Part shown: positions 59,185-64,000 of the stretch, one piece after another
How positions within the stretch are numbered: the first letter of the stretch is position 1
Layout: each line of letters opens with the position of its first letter
Origin: Gemmata sp051859125
Lineage (GTDB): Bacteria; Planctomycetota; Planctomycetia; Gemmatales; Gemmataceae
NCBI RefSeq assembly: GCF_051859125.1
Contig: NZ_JBHYGG010000057.1
Location: forward strand, 1 to 64,000
Direction of reading: 5' to 3'
Length of the DNA stretch: 64,000 bases
The notes under the pieces: generated by a model
Seen by the model: only the letters and a program-made list of their open reading frames with translations
Told to the model about the DNA's origin: nothing
Databases searched by the model: none
Made by a program: the position numbers and the translations under genes

Positions 59185-61400
59185 CAGGGCGTCTCTTTCA
59201 GGAGCGTGAGTTTCGTGGCGATCAGCTCGGCCTGCTCGCGGCCCGAGCGGTTCGGCATCGCCTCGGCACGCGTGAGGGCCGCGCGGGCCTCGATCGGCTG
59301 GTGGTTCCGCTCGTAGGCGGTCGCCAGCGCGACCACGCACCCGGCCGTCGCGCCGGGGCCGCGGGCGGCGCGCTCCAGCAGGCGGACCGCCTCGGCGGCG
59401 CGGCCGCTCGCGAGGAGCACCGTGCCCACGACTTCGAGGTGCGCCGGCGCCGCGGTCGCCTCGGCGGCGAGGAGCGGGGCGACGGTTCGGAGCGCCGCGG
59501 CCGCGCTCCCCTCGCCCTTGAGTTGCAGTGTGGCGACCGCCGCGATCGCGTCTTGCGTGGCGCGCTGTTCGGGGGGAAGCTGGTTGATCGCCCGCAGCGC
59601 GGCGGCCACGCGGGCCGGGTTCCACACGGGCGGCTTCGACCGGTCCTCGGCGTGCGGCGCCGCGGAGAGTTCGGCGAGCCGGAACAGTGCGTCGGCCCGC
59701 GCCGCCGCCGCGCCGCCCGCGTCGGGGTCGGTCGCGAGCACGAGTTCGGCGGTCGCGGCGACCCACGCGGAACGGTCGGCGTCGGGCGGCGCGTCGAGCA
59801 CGCCCCGGAGGAACGCGACCGCGGCGGCCCTGTTCTTCCCGGGCGCGGCCGCGGCCTTCTTGAACTCGTCGTCGCGGAGGAGCCACAGCCCGGTGCCGAC
59901 GATTACGCGGGCGTGCAGCCGCACCAGCGCCGGGCTCGCGAGGACGGCCGGCTCGCCGAGCGCGGCGAGCGCCTCGCGGGCGTCGAAGAAGTTCCCGGCG
60001 CGGGCGTGGATGCGGGCCTCGGTGCCGCACGCCCACGGGTGGCGCGGGTCGGCGGCGCGGGCCCTGCGGCACGCGACCAGCGCCGCGTCCGGGCGGCCGA
60101 CGACGAGCGCCGTCTCCGCCGCGAGGCACCACCTCACCGGGCTCGGCTTCCCGGTCTCGGCCGACTTCCACATGCGGTCGGCGAGCGCCCGGGTGGCGGC
60201 GTCGGTGCCGTACCTTGCGACGAGAGCCACAAGCTGTTCGAGCAGCACGGGCCGGTCGCCGCACGCCGCGAGGCCGTCGACGAGGTGCTGGACCGCGGCG
60301 GCCGGGTCGCCCGCCTGGAGCGCGAGGACCGCGAGCCCGCGGTACGCCTCGGGCCGCTGGGGTTCCTTCTCGCGCACCGCCAGCCACGCGCGCCGGGTCC
60401 GGTTGTCCACCGCCGCGACCAGCGACTTGAAGCGGTCGGGCGGGAGGCGGGCCGGGTCGGCGGCGCGGATGAGGGCGAGCGCGACGCGGAGCCGCGGGCC
60501 GAGTTCGGCGACCCGGGCCAGGGTGCGGGTGTCGCCGGCCGCGGTCGCCTCGCCCACGGCGTCCTCGGCGAGCCGGTCCACCGCGGCCCAGTACCCGGCG
60601 AGTTCGGGGACCGCGGCCGGGTCGGCGAACGGTTCGAGGTAACAGGTGACGAGCTGGACCTTGGCCGCGGCGGGCGCGGCGGCGGCGGCCGCGGTGCGGG
60701 TGAGCGGGACGAGCTTGCGGAGGGCGACGGCCCGCAGGCCGGTCGCGTCGCGGCCGGTGGCGTCGAACAGCCGCAGCGCGTAGAGGACGCCGTTGAGGCG
60801 GACCCCCGCGGCCGGGTCCTCGGGGTCGGGGAGCAGCGCGAGTTCCCGCTCGGCCGCGGCCGGGTCGCGGAGGTCCTGGAGCGCGTGGTGCGCGACGTAG
60901 CACCGGGCGAGCCAGTTCTTGGGGTACGTCGCGAGCACCTTCTCGGCCTCGCGGGCGGCCTCGGGGAGCCGCTCGGCGGCACGGTGGTGCGCCATCAGCA
61001 CGGCGGCGAGTTCGGGCGCGTCCGCGTCGGCCGAGCCGCGGTCGATCATCTCGCGGTACCGGGCCGGCGTTGGGTCGGCGGGGTTGGCGGCCGCCGCGGC
61101 CGCGAGCGCCGCCCGCATCCCGTCGAGGTCGGCCCTCTGCGCCGCGGCGGTGTAGGCCCCCCACGCGGAGGCCGTGGCGTGGACCGCGTCGCGCTTCTTG
61201 AGGTGGACGCTCGCGTACACTGCGCCCGCGACCGACCCGACCGCCAGCACCAGCACGAACCCGGCCCGGAACCACAGCGGCTGCCTCGCGACCTCGCGCA
61301 TCGCCGCGACGAACGGCGCGGCGGCCGCGGCGCGGGCGCGGGCGAACCGGCTCGGGGGTGCGTCGGGCGGTGCTGGGGCGGTCGGCGGCGCTGGCGTCAT
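59184..61400 (-). CDS. Membrane-anchored TPR protein
   Basis: The 738-residue protein has a cytoplasmic N-terminus (1-42), one membrane helix at about 44-64 (FRAGFVLVLAVGSVAGAVYA) and a large helical repeat region. Examples are ELAAVLMAHHRAAERLPEAA, LAVLALQAGDPAAAVQHLVDG and ACRRARAADPRHPWACGTEA. It is very Ala-rich. It overlaps the next TPR gene by 1-2 nt and lies 82 nt downstream of the ExbD gene, so the three probably form one operon linked to an energised envelope complex. Confidence 0.85.
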   Translation of the reverse strand: MTPAPPTAPAPPDAPPSRFARARAAAAAPFVAAMREVARQPLWFRAGFVLVLAVGSVAGAVYASVHLKKRDAVHATASAWGAYTAAAQRADLDGMRAALAAAAAANPADPTPARYREMIDRGSADADAPELAAVLMAHHRAAERLPEAAREAEKVLATYPKNWLARCYVAHHALQDLRDPAAAERELALLPDPEDPAAGVRLNGVLYALRLFDATGRDATGLRAVALRKLVPLTRTAAAAAAPAAAKVQLVTCYLEPFADPAAVPELAGYWAAVDRLAEDAVGEATAAGDTRTLARVAELGPRLRVALALIRAADPARLPPDRFKSLVAAVDNRTRRAWLAVREKEPQRPEAYRGLAVLALQAGDPAAAVQHLVDGLAACGDRPVLLEQLVALVARYGTDAATRALADRMWKSAETGKPSPVRWCLAAETALVVGRPDAALVACRRARAADPRHPWACGTEARIHARAGNFFDAREALAALGEPAVLASPALVRLHARVIVGTGLWLLRDDEFKKAAAAPGKNRAAAVAFLRGVLDAPPDADRSAWVAATAELVLATDPDAGGAAAARADALFRLAELSAAPHAEDRSKPPVWNPARVAAALRAINQLPPEQRATQDAIAAVATLQLKGEGSAAAALRTVAPLLAAEATAAPAHLEVVGTVLLASGRAAEAVRLLERAARGPGATAGCVVALATAYERNHQPIEARAALTRAEAMPNRSGREQAELIATKLTLLKETP

Positions 61401-61482
61401 CGAGGTGTCCGCGGGGTCGGGCGACGTGTCGCGGCGGGGCGGAGCGTGGGCCCCGGGGCGACACGAAAGAGCGTCGCCAGTG

Positions 61483-62013
61483 TCAACGGCGCTCCCTGTC
61501 GAGCGGGGTCGTCGAGACGTCGGTGAACCCGGCCTGCACCGCGGCGTCGAACACCTGCACCACCGGTGCCTGCAACAGCTTGTTGCCGATCTCGATCGTC
61601 AACTTCGGGGGCGGGATCTTCGTCCCGCGGGCCGCCGCGGCCTCGCGCCGCTTCGTCTCGGCCGCGACGAGGCCCTTCAGTTCCTTGAGCAGCGCGGCGG
61701 GGTCGGCCCCGAGGTTCTTGTCGTCGGCCCCCAGCTCGGACCGCAGCGTGATCTTCTCGATGGTGCCCTTGTCGGACGCCGTGACCTGCACGACGAACCG
61801 CGCGGGTTTATCGTCTTCGACGTCCAGCGGTTCCTTGATCTCCTGTCCCGTCATGCTCTCCAGCGGCGGGAGACGCAGCGCGATCTGCCCCTCGGTGGGC
61901 GACGGGCGGAACGTGAGGATGAAGAACGCCAGGAGCTGGAACGACATGTCCAGCATCGGGGTGATGGGCAGGTCCGGCTCGACGAGTTCGGTGACGCTGC
62001 GGCGCGAGGACAT
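61483..62013 (-). CDS. ExbD/TolR-like proton-channel partner
   Basis: The 176-residue protein has a short cytoplasmic N-terminus (SSRRSVTELVEPDLPITPMLD) and one membrane helix (MSFQLLAFFILTF). The proton-carrying aspartate lies in the helix start PMLDMSFQ, as in ExbD and TolR. A periplasmic domain follows with LRLPPLESMTG and an unusual charged stretch at about 105-145. ExbD works with ExbB to harness proton flow for outer-membrane work. No ExbB or TonB is visible in this window. Confidence 0.88.
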   Translation of the reverse strand: MSSRRSVTELVEPDLPITPMLDMSFQLLAFFILTFRPSPTEGQIALRLPPLESMTGQEIKEPLDVEDDKPARFVVQVTASDKGTIEKITLRSELGADDKNLGADPAALLKELKGLVAAETKRREAAAARGTKIPPPKLTIEIGNKLLQAPVVQVFDAAVQAGFTDVSTTPLDRERR

Positions 62014-62140
62014 GGGGGGCGCTCCGGGTGCGAAGTGTGCGGGCCGCAGGGTCACCCGCGGCCCGGCACTCCGTTCTAGCACGCCGCCGACCGTTCGCCA
62101 ATCAGAATCACTCCGCCGGGGAACCGCAGGTGGCTCTCGG

Positions 62141-62235
62141 CAGGTCACTCGCTCCGCGGGTCATCCCGGGGCCGATTCGCGACCCCCGGGAACCTCCGGG
62201 GCGCCGGGGTGCGACTCGCGGAGCGAGTCGCCTAC
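62141..62235. repeat. Palindromic element (AGGTCACTCGCTCC family)
   Basis: AGGTCACTCGCTCCGCGGGTC on the left and GACTCGCGGAGCGAGTCGCC on the right form diverged arms around GGGG/CCCC inner hairpins. It is related to 55042-55138 and separates exbD from rpiB. Confidence 0.7.
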
Positions 62236-62248
62236 CGTATGGCCGCAC

Positions 62249-62707
62249 TCACTTGCCCTGCGGGTCGTGGGCCTTTTCGTAGGCGGCGACCTTCTCGATG
62301 CGGCGGGCGTGGCGGCCGCCCTCGAAGTCGGTGGCGAGCCACGACTGCACCATGCGCTCGATCTGCTCCTCGCCGATCAGGTCGGCCGAGAGGCACATGA
62401 CGTTCGCGTCGTTGTGGCGGCGGCTCAACTCGGCGTCCACGATGTCGCGGCAGTTGGCCGCGCGCACCCCGCTGACCTTGTTGGCGGCGATGCACATGCC
62501 GTGGCCGGTCCCGCAGATCAGGATGCCGCGGTCCACCGCCCCGGTGCGGACCGCCTCGGAGACCGTGATCGCGAAGTCCGGGTAGTCGACGCTCGCCTGC
62601 CCGGCGGCGCCCATGTCGCGGCCCTCGTGGCCGAGGTCCTTGAGCAGCGCGAGCAGCCGGTGCTTGATCCCGACCCCGCGGTGGTCGTTCCCCACGGCGA
62701 TCTTCAT
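62249..62707 (-). CDS. rpiB: Ribose 5-phosphate isomerase B
   Basis: This 152-residue RpiB interconverts ribose 5-phosphate and ribulose 5-phosphate. It begins KIAVGNDHRGVGIKHRL and has DYPDFAITVSEAV, the catalytic cysteine in CGTGHGMCIAANK, and the SRRHNDANVMCL motif. The ATG overlaps the stop of the upstream fusion gene (ATGA). The order YrdC/phosphatase-rpiB echoes the ywlC-ywlE-ywlF order of Bacillus. Confidence 0.94.
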   Translation of the reverse strand: MKIAVGNDHRGVGIKHRLLALLKDLGHEGRDMGAAGQASVDYPDFAITVSEAVRTGAVDRGILICGTGHGMCIAANKVSGVRAANCRDIVDAELSRRHNDANVMCLSADLIGEEQIERMVQSWLATDFEGGRHARRIEKVAAYEKAHDPQGK

Positions 62708-63795
62708 TGGCCTGTCCACTCCGGAAGTAGGCGTTCCAGGTTCGCGAGGATGGTCCGGGCGCACGCGCGGTACACGTCGGTGCCCGCGCCGATCGGGTCG
62801 TCGAGGTCGGCGTCGCCGCACAGCAGCCGCGGCGCCGGCCCGACCCCCGGGAACCGGGCCGCCAGCGCCGCCGCGTGCCCCCGGGTCATCGTAATCACGT
62901 CGTCGGCCGCCGCCAGCAGTTGCGGGTTCACCGCCCGGCTCTCGTGCCCGTCGAGCCGCGCCCCGAACTCGGCCGCCACCGTCACCGAGTCGTCGGCCGC
63001 CGGGTCGCCCCCGTGCGTCGCCACCCCCGCCGAGAGCATCCAGAGCCCGCGGCGGGGCAGCTCCTCGGGGTCGCACCCGAGCTTGTCGGCCAGCAGCTTC
63101 TTCGCGAGCGCCTCGGCCAGCGGGCTGCGGCACGTGTTCCCGGTGCAGACGAACAGCACGATCCGGGCGGCGAACTTCTCCAGTTCCTCGACCGCGAACA
63201 GGCCGGGCTCCGTAACCTCGAACCCCGCGCCGCGGAACGTCGCAACGGTCGGCGTGCCCGCGACCTCCAGTTCCCCCGCGGACACCGCCATCGCGCCGTC
63301 GTCGTCGGCCAGGTCGAGCGCGGCCTCGGCGGTCGGCCGGAACGTGTCCGCGACCAGCACCGGGAGCGTCAGCGCCGGGACCAGCGCCTCGCAGACCGGG
63401 TGCTCGGGGCACCGGAACCGCACGGGGCCACCGGCGGCGAGCGCGTCGCGGACCGCGGCCGGCCACTCGGTCGGCCACCGCGGGTCGCCCGCGACGGCCA
63501 GGGCGAGCGGCCCCGGCCACGCCCGGTACATGAGCCGCCGCGCCACCGTCGAGACCGGGAGCCCGAGCCCCTGCGGGTCCTCGGCGTTCCACGCCAGCAC
63601 GGCCGGGGGGGCCGCGCCGCCGGCGGCGAGGGCCGCGAGCTGCCGGGCCGCGTCGGGGGCGGCCGGGTTGACCAGCGCGACGTACCCGCAGTCCCCGGGG
63701 AGCACGACGACCCGGCCGGCCTCGATCGCCTCCCGGGTCACGCTCAGCACTTCGGCGGGGTCGACGGCCGGGTTCCAGTCCAGGACCGTCGCCAT
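62704..63795 (-). CDS. Fusion of a degenerate YrdC/Sua5 domain and a low-molecular-weight phosphatase
   Basis: This 363-residue protein fuses two domains. Residues 1-205 resemble Sua5/YrdC, but the substrate loop reads VVVLPGDCGYVA instead of PTDTVYGL, and no SAN motif is seen, though WPGPLALAV is kept; threonylcarbamoyl-AMP synthase activity is doubtful. Residues 210-363 form a low-molecular-weight phosphatase with the P-loop VCTGNTCRSPLAE (Cys217, Arg223) and the acid loop DDPIGAGTDVY. Thr221 sits where YwlE-type protein-arginine phosphatases have Thr and tyrosine phosphatases usually have Ile or Leu. It is coupled to rpiB. Confidence 0.88.
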   Translation of the reverse strand: MATVLDWNPAVDPAEVLSVTREAIEAGRVVVLPGDCGYVALVNPAAPDAARQLAALAAGGAAPPAVLAWNAEDPQGLGLPVSTVARRLMYRAWPGPLALAVAGDPRWPTEWPAAVRDALAAGGPVRFRCPEHPVCEALVPALTLPVLVADTFRPTAEAALDLADDDGAMAVSAGELEVAGTPTVATFRGAGFEVTEPGLFAVEELEKFAARIVLFVCTGNTCRSPLAEALAKKLLADKLGCDPEELPRRGLWMLSAGVATHGGDPAADDSVTVAAEFGARLDGHESRAVNPQLLAAADDVITMTRGHAAALAARFPGVGPAPRLLCGDADLDDPIGAGTDVYRACARTILANLERLLPEWTGQ

Positions 63796-63837
63796 GTCTG
63801 TACGTCTCCGGTTCGGCCGGCGAGGGGCAAGACTCAG

Positions 63838-63935
63838 AACCAGAGGACGGACGCTCGGAGCGACAGGGCCAGAAGACGACGACGAGCCCGTTTCGTTTCC
63901 TGCTGTTCTGTCCGCCGGGCCCCTGTCCTCTGGTT
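63838..63935. repeat. Imperfect palindrome (AACCAGAGGAC family)
   Basis: AACCAGAGGAC at 63838 pairs with GTCCTCTGGTT ending at 63935; inner segments pair partly. It is related to the element at 9603-9700 and lies upstream of the fusion gene. Confidence 0.65.
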
Positions 63936-63972
63936 AATGTATTGCGGCCGGCGCGAATTGTCACGGGGCGGG

Positions 63973-64000
63973 TCAATCGTCCTTCTTCGGGTTGAACTTG
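63973..64000 (-). CDS. 3' end of a gene running off the window
   Basis: The minus strand reads KFNPKKDD followed by TGA at 63975-63973, open to the window edge. This looks like a lysine/aspartate-rich C-terminus of a gene that lies beyond 64000. Too little is present to name it. Confidence 0.4.

Noticed and set aside
1..64000. Insertion sequences or prophage
   Set aside because: I found no transposase, integrase or phage structural gene on either strand; the repeats lack associated enzymes.

Overview
The window is 64 kb of GC-rich chromosome that looks like a member of the Gemmataceae (Planctomycetota). This rests on family recognition: a DUF1559 pseudopilin-like protein with its lipoprotein neighbour, a planctomycete (PVC)-type CxxCH heme dehydrogenase with HEAT repeats, TIGR03067 and TIGR02996 domains, several Uma2 proteins, an MTEAEWL-type protein, an exosortase-EpsI fusion, and many large secreted TPR, PQQ-propeller and FG-GAP proteins. 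I could not run a phylogeny.

Layout. 1-9.6 kb: three tandem paralogous secreted proteins, tRNA-Pro, a PIG-V-like membrane mannosyltransferase, a TIGR03067 protein, an Uma2 nuclease-like gene between two identical inverted repeats, the heme dehydrogenase, and the DUF1559/lipoprotein pair. 9.7-12.9 kb: tRNA-Ser, an AlkD-like protein, a cysteine desulfurase carrying an in-frame palindromic insertion, and a VapBC-like toxin-antitoxin pair. 12.9-18.8 kb: dnaA, a probable oriC, dnaN, a dciA-like gene, a Cys-rich orphan and gyrB, the replication-initiation core. 19-24.1 kb: ispF, cysS, and ruvC-ruvA-(two small genes)-ruvB. 24.1-31.5 kb: DUF454, a LysM proline-rich membrane protein, rsmH, a WecA/MraY-like phosphotransferase and exosortase-EpsI. 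31.6-46.4 kb: an aminotransferase, an RbfA-like factor, a DUF1963 protein, a second Uma2, two PQQ propellers, a zinc-ribbon membrane protein, a YdjY-like protein and an FG-GAP protein; a 10-N assembly gap lies at 41473-41482. 46.5-61.4 kb: a giant TPR protein, CpsB phosphatase plus BY-kinase (exopolysaccharide control), an HExxH protein, sthA, a broken toxin-antitoxin module and two linked TPR proteins. 61.5-64 kb: ExbD, rpiB, a YrdC/arginine-phosphatase-like fusion, and the last codons of another gene.

The most striking feature is a dense population of long palindromic elements of several families, about twenty in 64 kb. Most are intergenic, but at least four enter genes: one inside the cysteine desulfurase, one forming the IspF C-terminus, one spanning the start and signal peptide of a PQQ-propeller protein, and one in the signal-peptide region of the giant TPR protein. 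They behave like the gene-invading palindromes known in Rickettsia. The second most interesting locus is the dnaA-dnaN spacer, with two opposed DnaA boxes framing five copies of a GGCGCGC-core motif at helical spacing.
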